Shown here: one piece after another, positions 24,001 through 39,000 of the stretch
Numbering within the stretch: the first letter of the stretch is position 1
Layout of the letters: the number at the start of each line of letters is the position of its first letter
Origin: Acanthochromis polyacanthus
Taxonomy: Eukaryota > Chordata > Actinopteri > Pomacentridae
DNA: 64,000 nt
Reading direction: 5' to 3'
Assembly: GCF_021347895.1 (NCBI RefSeq)
Contig: NC_067123.1
Span: forward strand, 5,089,828-5,153,827
The notes under the pieces: model-generated
Database searches by the model: none
What the model was told of the DNA's origin: nothing
What the model saw: the letters and a program-made list of their open reading frames with translations, nothing else
Position numbers and translations under genes: made by a program

Positions 24001-27000
24001 AACTACAGCATAAACTACAGATATACTGCTGAAATTACAGCAGAAACTGCAGCAGAAACTACAGTAGAACTACAATAGAAATCACAGCAGAAACTGCAGG
24101 AGAAATTACAGCAGAAACTACAATAGAAGCCATAGTAGAAACTAGAGTAGACACTACACCAGAAACAAACTTTAGAGCAGAAGAAACTACAGCAGAAACG
24201 GCACTAGAAACTACAGAAGAATATTCTGAACAGAATCTGACACTTTACAGCAGCACATTTCTGACAGTGACTGACCCAGCTGTAAATTAATGAACTATTT
24301 AATCTGAACTATAGAAACAAATAGAAATAGAAACTAAAGTAGAAATTACAACAGAAACTACACTACAAACTACAGCAGAAACGGAACAGAATGTAAGGCT
24401 GACCCAGATGTAAATGGATAAACTATTCAATCTGAACTCTCCGTTTGCACTTTAAGGATCCTGCAGAGCCAAACTGCAGCAAACAGAAATGTCAGTGGGA
24501 GGAAACAAAGTGCCACTCAGAGGAAACTTGGGGGGTAAATAAGCTTCTTACTGCCCCGCTGGGGGACCTGTGACGCTAAATGGACTCTGGTTCCCCATCA
24601 GAACCTCCGTGGGGAACCGGGCCGAGCGGCTTTAATTCACCCGACATCAGTTAAAACAGCCTTAATTGACTGTAAGCATCCTGGTCTGAGTGTTGAGGTG
24701 CTCTGAGATGTTTCTCCCGACGGATTTCAGCTCTTTAACGGATAAAAGCTTCTCCTCGGCAACAACAACCACCATGTTGTTGTCGTCTCTACGGCCTGTT
24801 AGCATTAGCTGCTATGTAGCACAGATAGGAAATGCGCTAAAACCAGTGAGATCCAGAGAACACAAGTGTACTGGACAGCACTAATAAGAAAATAACTCTT
24901 TCTCTGAAGAAGCAGCAGATTACTAAGCTGTTTTTTAGACCTAAGAATACGTGGTTCAGGTCTAAAATTCTTCAGAAATGCAGTGTTATCAATCAGGAAC
25001 TGATTAATTACAAATAAAGAACACTGACCTTAGGACAATTTCTGCTAAATTGCATAAATAAAATATAAATCTCACCACAAACACATGAAATGAGGTATAA
25101 AGGCAGCTTTAGTCAGCAAATAATCTCTGGTCGGTGGTCATTAACTGCCACATGAGTCTTTGTCATGGTGACCCTTTAGTAGCTAAACCCCCACCACGGT
25201 TGATACATTATTAAACAAGTATTACAGTTTATCTACAATATGCTTAGATATCTGTCGTTCTGTTAGTTTGTACACCACAGCAGATTAACTGAGCTTCAAA
25301 TAACGAACCTCCTGGGTTTTAAACATATTGATGGCAGGAACTTGATCCTTTAAAGCCGCAGACAGTCGGACCAACAGGTTAAACACCAGATCAATATTTG
25401 AAGAAAAACATTTAAATAAATACATGGAACATCTGCTTCCTCTTAACCACCCAACACACCGGTTTCTTTTTTCCCCAATGTCGTCCGATTCTTTCATTTT
25501 TGATTACTAACTTTTAATCTTCAATTGTATTCTCCAGTTTTTAAACTTCCTTTGTTTAACATGCATCCGAATCTAGCTACTTATTCATTTAACTCATCAT
25601 TTTTACTGTTTATTTTATGCGACTGTTCTGTCTCGTCTCCTTATATGTTGCTTGATTGTCTCTGTGTTTGCATGTTTTGAATGTCAAAACTCCTTGTGAA
25701 CACTGTTCTTAAGTGTGCTATATAAATGAAGGTATTGCAGGGGGTCCTCAACTTACACCAGAGTTCCGTTTCTAAGGATCGCGGTAAGTCGATTTTCGTC
25801 ATAGGTCGGAACCCTGGTGAAAATGTAAACAAAGCCGTTACGTGCATCACGATATCGATCAGTTCTTCTGAAAAGTCATGTATACCAATGATTTTCATGC
25901 ATGTCTGAAGCATTTTACAAGAAGATAGCAGAATATGTTGCAGTGTTTTTACAACTTGAGCGTTTTATTATATCAAAGTTCACTTCCATGGAGACGGCTT
26001 CCTTTTTCTTCGAACCACTGCCATCAGAAGAGTCTGACTTGGGAGCCATAATGAAGGGCAAAAAGTTAGTGAATGTAGCACAATCCAAGGTGGCGTACAA
26101 TTGGCGAATGTAAACAAAGCCGTCTTATAGCACCGCGTGACGACGTATTCATCCGCTTCACGTAACGACGAAACGCTGTAGGTGGAGGACGTCGTAAGCC
26201 GAGGACCACCTGTATTTTTGATGTGTTCATTTACCCTGATAAGATTCTGTGAATTTTTTTTGCTCATGTCTCATTTTTCTTCACTGTGGTTCATTCCTCA
26301 CTGCAATCTAAAGTCCTGCACCTCCTTGGTTGTTGAAAAAAAGTTGGATTTCTCAGATTATTTATTTACTAAAATGAAAAAATCTGGAATCAACATGTCC
26401 AACGTGTTTCCAAGTGTCCACAGCTCTCATAAACACTGGAAAAAATGTTGTCTCTACATATTGTGGATATTTAACTATTATCAGTTAAAATTAGTTTCCT
26501 GAAAACTCAGAATTTTCGTCATTTGCCCGTCAGTCACAGCTGAGCTTCACTGTTGCACCAAACAGTCCAAAATTTTTTGTTTTTTTACAGAGTCTGAATC
26601 AAGCAAATGCTTTATTTTTGGTAAAATCTGAACCGAGACTGTAGAATAAAGCGATTTTAATTAAAAACCACAATTTTAAGCTCAGATTTGGTTAAAGTTC
26701 CTGATCATAGAGGACGTCACATATGATTATAGACAATCATAGACCCTCAGAAATGTGAAAATCTGACCATTACTTATGTTTTTACAGTTTCTATTGTTGA
26801 CAAATAGTGTAATTTTGCCATTTTTTAAAGATAAAAAGCCTTTCAAAACCAGTTTTTTTAGGTAAATCAAGTTTATCAGGTTAAATCACATTCCATCAAG
26901 ATAATTAGGCTTATCAAGTGTTTATTAGGTTAACCAGTTGTTTTTCAGGTTAATTAGGTGTTCATTAGTTTAATCAGGTTAATCAGGATAATTATGTTTA

Positions 27001-30000
27001 TCAGGTCTATCAAGTATTTATCAGGTATTTATCAGGTTTATCAGGTATTTATCAGGTTAATTAGGTCTACCAAGTGTTGATCAGCATTAAACAGTGAACC
27101 ACTGAGGCTGCTCCAGTTAATTAGAGGTCTTTGCTCTCTGACATCTGGGCCGCTAACGAGCTTCTCTGATGGAGGAAACAGCAGCTGGAGGTTTGTTGTG
27201 ACGACGTGAGCGGTCACGTGTGTGCTTGGTTAACGTGTTGCACGCATTAACATACGTGTCAGTCTGAACATGCAAGTCTTGCAGCAGAGAGAAACCCTGC
27301 CGTCTCCATCTCAGAGCAGACGGACGCTTTTCTTTCATCTCCGTCAGATGTCTGTCAGCAGCTTAGAGGATCTGAACCTCCGCTAACACTCAGCAAACAC
27401 CAGGCTTCAAGGGGTTATTATGGGCTGGAGGCCTCACAGGTGGAGAGAACCTTTGATTTGAATGTTCCTCAGGAGCTGGCGGGAGCTCTCCACTCGTCAC
27501 CGGCATCTTGCGACTCAGTGATGTGTTAAATTGGTACAATCGCTCACTTAGAATCAGCTCCACTGTCTCCAGCAAAGTAATACTGGTTCTAATTACCTCC
27601 ATCGCGTTAAGAGTGAAGACGGCAGGCAGATTTCTGCTCAGATAAAAGCAGCTAATTCCAATTTAAAGCCTCCAATCAGCAGGCAGGAGACGTTGTTTAC
27701 GGAGTGAGATTGAAAAGAACCGGTTAGCTTCAAAACTCTGACAGACTCCTCACACAAAGCAGCTTCAGATGTAAACAAACCTGAACAAGCAGAGAGAAAG
27801 TGATGACAGGATCAGATCTGATGGAACAGCTGATCCTCAGTCAGGCGCTGACAACAAGCCGACTTTTATCAACCGACACCCCTGACAGACAGCAGGCCTC
27901 AGATGGAGCTGCTGTTTGATGCTTCTATTAGCTGAGCTGTTCCTCTGAGTCCTGAAGACCTGGACCGAGTAAACTATCAGAGGACGATCTGAAGACTTAA
28001 ACAAGCTCTGAATGCTGCAAAACGGTTGATCAGTTAGATTAAGCAGTTCCAGAAAACATGAACACAGAAGTTGTTTCTGCATTTCACAGCCAGAAGATAA
28101 ATTCAGCAGTTAGAATATGAACACATTAGAAAAGAGGGGTCTAAATATTAGCATAGACGTAGTATATGAATTACAAGCTGCTTCATTTTGTCTTCATGTT
28201 GAAATTTAATCCTGGTAAAATGATCCTTTCATTGTCTGTCACTGTTCTGACCAGCCACCTATCACACATGCTGATAAGAGCCTTGAAAGTTTACCCAGAA
28301 GTCACTTTCTAAAGTTTTCTCAGGTGAATTATTAGAAAACAGCAACACATCCAGGTTATCAATGATTATTTCTATGATTCTATGTCATGAATACATATAT
28401 CCTATAGTATTGATGCTCAGAGTTGATTATCGAGAAAAATTGTGACACCTGTATGGATGAAATTGTTTTGTATCATTCTGAATCACTTTCAGACATTTTG
28501 CATTAGTTTTTTGTTTGTTTTTTTGTCACATTTTGGTAATTTTGTGTTACATTTTGGTTGTTTTGCATCTTTTCGTGTTCATTTTCCAACACTTTTGGTT
28601 ATTTTGAATCAAGCCTTGGCCATTTTGCAACAAATTGTGCTTGTTTGGACAGAAACCAAATGTCGTGTTTAGACTGTGACACCTGGATGGATGTAAAACT
28701 GATCTGGTGTCAATTTTTACCAGAACTCAGATGTGTTTCTCCTCCTAAATGTCATGTCTCTATCTGCTGGACTGATAAAGTTCTGACGCTCAGAAATGAT
28801 GGAAAAAGTCCATTAAAAAGTGATAAATCTGGACCCACCTCTATGGACTTCAAAGACCTGGAACTCTGGAAATATTCACAGTCTGAAGGTAGAACTCTGA
28901 TCATTAATAAAGTTACTGGAGATGAAGAACCAGGTGATTCTTTGGGGTAATTTTGCTTCTTTTAGTGGTGATTTGGGGTCTCTGTGGTAAATCAGCATCC
29001 TTTAGTGGAGATTTAGTGTCTTCCTGTGGTATATCTACTTATCTTTGTGGTAATTTGAGGTCACTTTGTAATAGTTTTGGCCCTTTTTGGGCTGACGTTG
29101 TGTCTTTTTGTGGTTGTTTGCACCCTATTTGTAGTGATTTTGTCTCTTTTGTGGTTAGTGTTTTGTCTTTTTGTTTAATTTTGCTGATTTTGCATCTGAG
29201 GCTCGGAAATGATGGAAAAAGTTCATTAAAAAATGATAAATCTGGACCCACCTCTATGGATTTCAAGGACCTGGAACTGTGGAAATATTCACAGTATGAA
29301 GGTAGAACTTTGATCATTAAACACAATACAAACTTAGTTTTGTGATGTATTTTCTGACTATTTTTTATGATGTTCCTCTATTTTAATGTTCGTTGATTTT
29401 ATATGTAAAGTGTCTGAGTGTTTTGAAAGGCACTATACAAATAAAATGTATTATTATTATTATTATTATTACTGTAGATAATCAGATGGTTCTGATGGGG
29501 TTTAGATTTCATATTTAATGACCCATAGATGACAAATTAACCTTTAAATCTTTGAGTCCTTCCAGAAATATACAGCTATAGGACATACTGTGTCTGCACC
29601 TTTTAAAACTCTGCAGCTTTCATTTCCTCTTAGAGTAAATAATTGTCAGCTCATGTCGGTGAAGCTCCATGGAGGCCTGATGACCTGAGAGGCTCCAGGC
29701 GAAGCTCCTTTACAACTAAATTAAAACATCTTTTTACTGGAACCTTTGCTCTCAACCAGCTTCTGTTTGATGTGAACACAAGTCTGCATCGCAGTTTTCC
29801 TCTTTAGAGAAATGGAAAATATAAAAGCCGACAAACAGGCAGCAATACAACACAACAAAAGCCTCTTCCTGCTTTGCATAAACAACCTGAACACAGAGGT
29901 TTAGATACCTGCACCTCTGGCCTTAAACTCCAGGACAGAAGCAGAAATAATTACTCTGACAACAAACAAAACAAAAATGCTGGAAGTACACAGTCACACC

Positions 30001-33000
30001 AAAACGCATAAATTAAACTGTTCTGATGCTCATGATACCTGCGACAAGTAATACCTGTGACACTTGGGATTAGGGCTGGGCGATATGACGATAGATATCG
30101 TCTGGACGATAGAAAATGTCTATCGTTTTATGTGAAGATCCTATCGTTTATATCGCAGTGTCGCAAAACATGCTTTACAGCAGTATTTTACGTCACCGAC
30201 GTCCCTTACAGCAAGCCCAGGCATGCGGCAGTGTTGCCAACTTAGCGACTTTCTCAAGCGTCCTAGCGACTTTTTTTGTCAAAAGCGACTAGTAGGGCTG
30301 CAGCTAACGAAGCCTCGAGTAATCGTCTGAGCATGAAACGGCATCAAAAGCGGAAGTGAGCGCGCAATGCAACAGAAATCACCATCCGACCGGAGCGCGG
30401 AACACGGACGGACATCGGCGCTGCATTGTGCATGTATTATGTATGCACGATGCAGCGTGGACATCCGCGATCTATCGTAAACACGGATGTCTGCGTTTAC
30501 TATACAGCTGTATCTAAACGCTGACGGCCGCGCTGCATCGTGCATACATAATATATGCACCGACGTCCGTCGGTGTTCCACGCTCCATTCAAATGGTGAT
30601 TTCTGTTGCATTGCGCGCTCACTTCCCCTTTTGATGCCGTTTCATGCTCAGACGATTACTCGAGGCGACAAATCTAGTGACTTTGTGTGCCGTTTTGGAG
30701 ACTCTGACAGAAAAACTCTAATTCTGCAGTTACTGTCCTCAACAAGCAGCAGGTGCTGCTGTGAGCTTCTCCCTCCCCCTCCCAAAGCACAGGCCGTCAG
30801 TCCAGTAACCCTGCAACAGTCCCAGTGTCTGATCACTCCGCGGCCAGACGGCAGAAGAATCGCGCATGCACAAAATCACTACAGATCCCATCCAGACTTA
30901 CGGAGCGGAATATAAATGAAATTGTTTTCTTCACTGTCATACTGAAATAAACCACAGCATTTAGCCTCTAGTACAAAAACATATTTTGGGTGTTTTATAC
31001 ACACTTTTTGGTCTCTTCCACAACGTTATTCCTCTCTCCTACAACGTTGATTACAATTACATGCAAACTGGGAAATATGCACACGAACAACCAGCTCAAA
31101 CCGACGAGCTTGTACCTAAAAGAGGGCGAACTTCTGTCATATGGCGGTGGTTTGGATTTAAAAAGACAGACAAGGATCAGACTACCATACTTAGTAAGGT
31201 ATGCCGCTGCCCGGTCCCATTCATTCATTGAATTTACCCAAAATATGCTATATCGTGATGTATATCGTATCAGGATATAAAATAAGTTATATCGGGATAT
31301 AAAATTTTGGTCATATCGCCCAGCCCTACTTGGGATAACTGCAACAACTGCAATACCTGCGAAAGCTCCGACAACTCTCACAGCTGTGATGCATGGGATG
31401 CCGTCATCGATACATGAGACAACTATGATACCTGCGAGACCCGTAATACCTGCAATAGCTACAATAACTGCGATACCTGCGACACCTTTGATACCTGCGA
31501 TAACTGCAATATCTGTGACACCTGTTTTACCTGCAACGCCTGCGATAATTGCGACAACGACGACATCTGTGATGCCTGCAATGGTGACAACAGTGATACC
31601 TTGGATATCTCTAATACTGGAAATACCTGCGACACTTCTGACACCTGTGATACTGATACAAACTGAAGCAGAAAGCAGGTGTAATCTTCGTTTCTCTCAA
31701 CAAACACAGATATCTAAACTTCAAGTCAAAAACGGATGCTTCCTCGTCTATCACAGGACAAGAATCCTGGTCTCCTTGGTTTGAAGTCCAGCTTATTCCT
31801 TCTCTCTTGTTCCGCTGATTTTGTGGCTCTTTTTAAACCGGCAGCTATCTCACAACATCACACGCATGAATAAACTAAAATTCCCTCGTAGCCCTGCTGA
31901 GAGTCCAGTCTAGTCGTGTAGGAGCTGATCTGCTCTGTGCCGCTCTTATTCCAGTCGGGAGGTTGTTTGTTTATCGCCAGACTCTCAGCTGCTCTTCAGA
32001 TAAAAACCGACACTAGAATCCATTAAATAGCAGCTCAGAGGAGAGCCTGACTGAAGATGACTGTTCCGTTTGAAATTACAAACATCCTCTTGCTTTTAAT
32101 TTCTCCTTTCCCTCATTTGAATAAAGAGGACAGACGCTGTAATTAACAGGGTATTAAAAGGCAAGACAATGAGAGAGGAAGAGGATGAAGAGGAGGATGA
32201 AGAGGAGGATGAAGAGGCAGCAGAGATAGCAGCTGAACCAGAGGAGCTGAGCAGAATTAATAACCGGCCACATCTCTCCAAGGCCTCCTTAATGGGCTGT
32301 GACAGGAATTTATTCACACTTAGGCTGCTATTAAATCAAACGCCAGCCGAGTGGCAGCAGCAGAGGAAGAGGGAGGAGCTCTGTTGGGTCGGCCCATCCT
32401 GACTTTAAACCATCCTGAAGGTCCAGATGGAGGATCATCTCCAGAACCTCCAGGAGCAGAACCAAGATAGACACTGAATCTATTAAAAAAAAAAAAAAAT
32501 GCAAACCTTCTAAATCTCTCGGTGAAAAGCTCTGCTGGTTAATTAATGAATGTATTTGTCATCTTCTCAGTTTTCCTTCATTAACTGCTGTAATGAAGTT
32601 CTGTGATTTGCTGGTTCCACAGAATTCGGTTGTCTTCTTACTGGAGCAGAAACGTGTGAGGGTTATACGCAGCATCACATCAGGAATGAAGTATAGCTAA
32701 AGCATCTAAAACATTTATGCAAACACAGCTGACTTCTACATAAACTTTACCTCTTTATACATATGTTTACATAAACTTCACCTCTTCATGCATATATTTA
32801 CATAACCTGCATGTAGAAGAACAGACAGACAGACATTACCCCAGCGGACTGATAACCAGACCAGAGCATCACTCAGAGACGACCATGAAGAACCTGGAGG
32901 CTTGAAGCCTGATCAGAGCAGGATTAAACCAGGATTGAAACAGACTGGGACTGGAACCAGGACGAAATCAGGATTAAACCAGACGGAAACCAGGATGAAA

Positions 33001-36000
33001 CCAGGTGTTAAACCAGACTGAAACCAGGATTAAACCAGACTGGAACCAGGATGAAACCAGGATGAAACCAGGTATTAAACCAGACTGAAACCAGGATTAG
33101 ACCAGGATTAAACCAAACTCAAACCAGAATTAAACCACGTTGGAACCAGGATAAAACCAGGCTGGAAACAGGACGAAACCAGGAATAAACCAGACTGAAA
33201 CCAGGATTAGACCATAAAGAAACCAGGATTAAAGCAGGATTAAAACAAGATAAAACCAGACTGACACCAGGACAAAACCAGACTGAAACCAGGCTGGAAT
33301 CCGACTGAAAAAATACTGGAACCAGGACGAAACCAGAATGGAACCATGACTAAATCAGGATTAAATCTGACTGAAACCAGGATTTAACCAGGTGTTAAAC
33401 CAGACTGGAACCAGGATTTAACCAGGTGTTAAACCAGACTGGAACCAGGATAAAACCAGGCTGGAACCAGGATTAGACCACGATTAAGCAAGACTGAAAA
33501 CAGACTGGAACCAGGATGAAACCAGGTGTTAAACCAGACTGAAACCAGGTGTTAAACCAGACTGGAACCAGGATAAAACCAGGCTGGAACCAGGATTAGA
33601 CCAGGATTAAGCCAGACTGAAAACAGACTGGAACCAGGATGAAACCAGGTGTTAAACCAGACTGAAACCAGGATAAAACCAGGTGTTAAACCAGACTGAA
33701 ACCAGGCAAATGCCGGCTGTCAAAACCTGCTGGCTGACACGTCACACACTGTCAGTGAGACGCTTCTGATGAAGGCGAGAGCTTTCGCCAAAACTGTCAA
33801 GAAAGGTAACATCTATCTCTTCCCCTTATGTCTTAACAAAAGAACTCAAAACTAAGGATTAAACCAGGTATTAAACCAGAATTAAACCACGCTGGAACCA
33901 GGATTCAAGCAGACTGAAAAAAGAATGAAACCAGATTCAAACCAGGACTAAACCTGACTGACATCAGATTAGAGTTACTGGGATAAAACTGATCAGTGAC
34001 AGCCTAACAGTTAACCTCACAGAAAAACATACAACACGATATTGAAAGGTGTTTCCATCTGCATAGCTTTATTCCATTTTCACTTTCTGCATGAATAACT
34101 ATGAATGACAATGCAGAAAAAATAAAACCAAAATGCGACAAACTGCAGTGGAAGCAGATTCTAGAGATAAACCATAACATACATAAAACATGTGAACACG
34201 GCACTGACAGGGCTAAAAGCACAAGATTCCTCAGATTAATACGAGAAACAACCTTTGACTGCAGCAGTTTAATTAATTAATTAATCATTTTTAAATACTA
34301 ATTCTGTCCCACCACAGTTCACTTTCTTATTTGGTTTCCTCACTGATTTGCATGGCTGTTAATGAACCCTTAAAATGGCTGTTTCTGTGAGTGAAAAGGA
34401 ACTAATTCTAGGTTAAAAAGCATATAAAATTCCCAAAAACTCATCCAAAACCTTTACATCTAATGTCAGAGGCTTAAAGAGTTGCAGAAATGTTAATGAA
34501 AACATTCTTTAAGGTGAAATCAGCCTCATATGTTGTTAAATTTCTCTGTTAATGCAGCTGATAAAGACACAACAGTTACTAAATAAACGTTTTCCCAGAT
34601 AAATAAAACAGAATTAAATATTTTGTACATTTTCTGTGTGTGCTGATAACAGTATATTTTAAATCAACTGTGCCTGTTGACCTCAGGAGTCCATCAACAG
34701 CTCAGCATGCAGCTGGAGATCCTGGAGATTCTGGAGGGTTTGGGGTAGAACTTCATTCCTCTCAGAGAACAGAGAACTTACTGAAAGTCTGGGTTCAGAT
34801 GCTCTGAGGAACAGTTAGAAGGTAGAATCTGTTCCAGGGGTCTTCGTCTCAGAACCGAACAAAAAGCTCCATGGATCCTGTTATTCTGCCTCCTATCGGT
34901 CCATCGCTGGAGATGCTTCATTTTTTTGCAGCTCTGAGGGAATTTAAATTTTGATAGAAGTCGTCTTTCCACATAAAAACCTCCTTTCAGCGTTTCTGAG
35001 GATGAATCCTATATCAGCAGAGCGTCTGCAGCTTGTTGGACTTATCAGCTCACTTCAGCATCCATCTCCGTCAGCATCCTGCCACTGACGGATTCATGTT
35101 TTCAGCTGAGTTTCATCACTTTGTTGTTCCTTTGAAGACGTTATCTGAATGGAAGCAGCTTAACTGTGACAATCCTCAGCTGTCTGCACATCTATCAGTC
35201 TGTTCTGTCATCAGTTACCTGCTTCAGTTCTGGACACGGAGACACCTGAGACTCTGTGCTGCTGGAAATAACGTTCGGGATCGACTAAAACACAATACAG
35301 CCTCTGTACTGTAGAAAAAAAACATCTTCAGGCTCGACTAAAACAAAACAAAAGATTCTAAGCTCCATTATAAGTAATGTACAGGATCAACTGCGGAGGT
35401 TAATGTCCAAGATACTTAAAAAATGATTAAAAATGTGTTCAAAATTACTTGAAAATCATCCAGAATTACGGAAAAATTCCAAAAAATGATCTAAAATGAC
35501 AAGAAATGTTCAGAATGACTGGGAAATGATCCAAAACCAGTTAGAATTTCTCTCAAAAGATTAAAAATCATCCAGAATGACAGAAAATTTGCAGAATGAC
35601 CCTAAATTTGTCCAATATGGTTTAAAATTTATCAAAAATTAATCAAAATTTGTCAAAAATGACTTGAAAATGATCCAGGATTGCAGAAAATGTGTCCAAA
35701 ATTGCACAAAAATTGTCAGAAATGAGAGAAACCTTCCCAAACTGGCTCCAAAAACAGACCAAAAATGATTTCAACATTAACATAAGTATTCAGCAATTGT
35801 CCAAAGTTACTTAAATCTGCTCAGAATGACTTGAAAATTATTTAAAATGACTAAAAACTTGCAGAATGACATGGCTTGCTTTTAAGATAAGATAAGATAG
35901 ACTTTATTAATCTCACAAAGGAGAAATTTAACATTACAGGGCTCTTAGAAACAAAAAACAGAGGAGTGCAAAAGTCACAAAAGTGCAAGAACAAGATAAT

Positions 36001-39000
36001 AAATATTGCACATAACAACAACTACACAGTAGTGTTATACAGTCTGATGGCAGTGGGGATGAAGGACCTGCGGTAGCGCTCCTTCTTGCACTGAGGGTGT
36101 CTGAGTCTCGTGCTAAAGGAGCTGCTCAGCTCCACTACAGTCCGGTGCAGTGGGTGGGAGCTGTTGTCCATGATGGATGAGAGCTTGGTCAACATCCTCC
36201 TCTCACCCACATCCATCACAGAGTCCAGTGGGCAGCCCAGGACAGAGCTGGCCCTCTTGGTCAGCTTGTTCAGTCTCTTCATGTCCCGCTCTGTGCTGCC
36301 CGGGGCCCAGCAGACGACAGCGTAGAGGAAAGCAGAGGCTACCACAGTGTCGTAGAAAGTCCTTAGTAGAGGTCTGCACACTCCAAAAGACCTCAGCCTC
36401 CTCAGAAGGTGGAGGCGACTCTGGCCCTTCTTGTACAGAGCATCGGTGTTGTGGGACCAGTCCAGTTTATTGTTGAGGTGAACACCCAGGTACTTGAAAC
36501 TGTCCACTGTTTCAATGTCCTGCCCCTGGATGTTCACTGGTGGATGTGGGAGTGTCCTTCTCCTGAAGTCGACCACCATCTCCTTCGTCTTACTGGTGTT
36601 GAGGCACAGATGGTTGCGCTCACACCAGTCCACAAAGTCCATGATGACCGTGGGGCCATCTTCTTTGTTCTTTTAGCCGTAGCACTGTCATCACTTTGTC
36701 TTGTCTTGGGTTGTTTTTTAGGTGTGTTACAATACGAGAGAACTCACTCACTGTAAACTGAATTTACCTAAGGGTACAATAAATATTTTGAATCTTGAAT
36801 CTTGGAGTTAGAAGCAGAGTGGTCAAAAACACTAAAAATCCAAACTGAGTGTTATATTATTTTTGTAATATTTTACGGTCTAGATTTTAGTGGTCAAAGT
36901 GTTCTAACCCACAACCCAAATATACCACTACAGTGGATGTTAGACCATGCTTGAAAACACAAAACTTTGAACCCATTTTTCTCCAAAACTACAGAAAGTG
37001 GGTCAGACCACTGAGCTTCCAAACCCTTCAAGTCATACAAAAACAATTAACTACACAACTTTGGTCATTAAGAAAGCTAACAAAGTGGGTAAGTCATAGA
37101 GGAAGTGAACTACGCAGCAAAAGCTATAGAATGAAGCTAACTACATAGCCAAAGCCATAGAAAGAAGCTAACAGTGCAGCTAAAGTCATAGACAGAAGCA
37201 AACAGCACAACTAAAGTAACTAAAAAACAGGTAATTACACAGCTGAAGTTACAGAAAGAAGCTAACTACGCGGCTAAATTAATCCAAAAACAGCTAAATA
37301 CATGGCTATGGCCATAAAAAGACGCTAACTACATACCTTAAGTCATAGAAAATAGCTACACAGTTAAAATAAAAAAGCTAATTACACTTTTAGAGACATA
37401 GGCAGAATCTAAAGTACACAGCTAAGATCATAGAAAGCAGCTATCAATGAAGCTTCAGTGAGGGGGTTAGAACAGAGAGTCTTCTAACCCGCAAAAAAAA
37501 AAAAAACAACACATCACTTCTGTCTCTTATCTCATCCATCACATATTTTCTTGTTTTTTTTATCTTTTACTGCTCCACCCTCTAAATATTCCTCTACTCT
37601 CTTTCTCTCTGTGTTTCTGTCTGCTGCCCTCCTCATCCAGAACTCTGGCTGGACCGACTGCAGCAGATGTTTCCAGAACATGAACATCTGCTTCCCCGTC
37701 CAGCGGCTGCTCAGACTAACAGCTTTAACTCCCCGAAGCTTGCTGCCTTCACCGCTGCCTGGATGTGCAGCTGGACACGATCACAGCTAAATATGCTGCA
37801 CAAACCCCGCAGCCAGAATTCAGACGAGGTTCTGGAAGAAGTTCTGGGTTTTTTTAGCCTCTGAGGGAACAACAGCAGCACGGATCAGGACGGACAAGCC
37901 TTCTCAGCAGGAAAACTAGAAAAGTCAAGTTGTAAGTAGCTTCAAAATAAGCAACAAAAACCAGTACAAAGATGATAGACTGCATGACTGTTAAGCTTCT
38001 GAATAAACCACAGATAAATAAAGAGCTGCTTCTGGAGGATAAACGTGACAATAAAACATCAGCCTTTTGAGTTTAGCGATATGAAAAAATAATCTTAATG
38101 TAGTTCTTTGGAACAGTGATTGTGATAAGACTCTTGATTTCAGTGGAGAAAAAGAAAATCAGCAGCTGGTCAGTTGGTGTCATTCCAGACAGCTGTGTTT
38201 CTCCATGTCTCAGACTTGTTATTTTGCTTATTAAACCAAGAGGAACACAAAAAATAAAAACTACTCGCATTTCAAAAGCTAAAACATCCTTCGTTGGGAC
38301 TTCTGCTTAAAAATGACAATCATAGCAAAGCTGTTTTTGTTGGCTCACTAAATTTTTCCATTCAAATGTAAGGAAAAATCTAAAAGAATTTCCAGAAAAT
38401 CTACTGAAGAAAGAAATATATTAACCGTCCACTGCATTTAGAAATATAGTCCAGATCAGTTCAGGCAGAATTCAGGAAACATGTCTCAGATTGTGTTATG
38501 TGGGACCCAAAATGAGGTTCTGTATTTCTGTAGGGTAGAATGGCCTGACTGCACATTACTGTCTTTATGTAATTCTGTAGTGTAGACTGATCTGCTGTAC
38601 CTCATTGTCACTCTGTAGTTCTGTAGTGTAGATTGATATAACTGAACCTCATGATCAATCTGTAGTTCTGTCGTGTAGAATGGCCTGCTGTACCTCACTA
38701 TCATTCTGTAATAACGTAGTGTAGAATGATCTAATGCACCTCCCTATTAATCTATAGATCTTTCATGTAGAATTGTGTGCTAAAGTTCACTATCACTGTG
38801 TAATTCTGGAGTGTAGAATGGTCTTCCGTACTTTACTATCATTCTGCATTTCTGAAATGTAGAATGATCTGACTGTGTCTCATTATCATTCTATAATTCT
38901 GTCATGTAGAACGATCTGACTGCACCTCATTATCATTCTATAATTCTGTCATGTAGAATGATCTGACTGCACCTCATTATCATTCTTTAATTGTGTCATG

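Larger units (their letters stand above)
22030..24395. repeat. degenerate 12-bp tandem array (AGAAACTACAGT), split by a Tc1 element
   Basis: Units of AGAAACTACAGT, AGAAACTACAGC and AGAAACTAGAG run from 22030 to 22362 and resume at 23992, becoming sparser to 24395. The Tc1 element at 22363-23989 interrupts an otherwise continuous array, so the array is older. Confidence 0.85.
29985..31670. repeat. degenerate GATACCTGCGA tandem repeat, split by a hAT element
   Basis: Variants of GATACCTGCGA, AATACCTGCGA and ACACCTGTGA run 30030-30070 and resume at 31329-31665. The hAT element at 30071-31328 interrupts it. Confidence 0.75.

Noticed and set aside
24690..24884. Possible host exon (64 codons)
   Set aside because: No splice signals or family match that would support it; Ser/Thr-rich by chance.
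30279..30915. Two opposed frames of 110 and 142 codons in a CpG-rich stretch
   Set aside because: They mirror each other because the sequence is a palindromic MITE; no known domain.
32096..32317. Poly-Ser frame on the minus strand
   Set aside because: Antisense of the GAGGAT purine repeat.
35033..35314. Possible host gene of 93 codons
   Set aside because: No recognised domain and no supporting neighbours; frames of this length are expected by chance in 64 kb.
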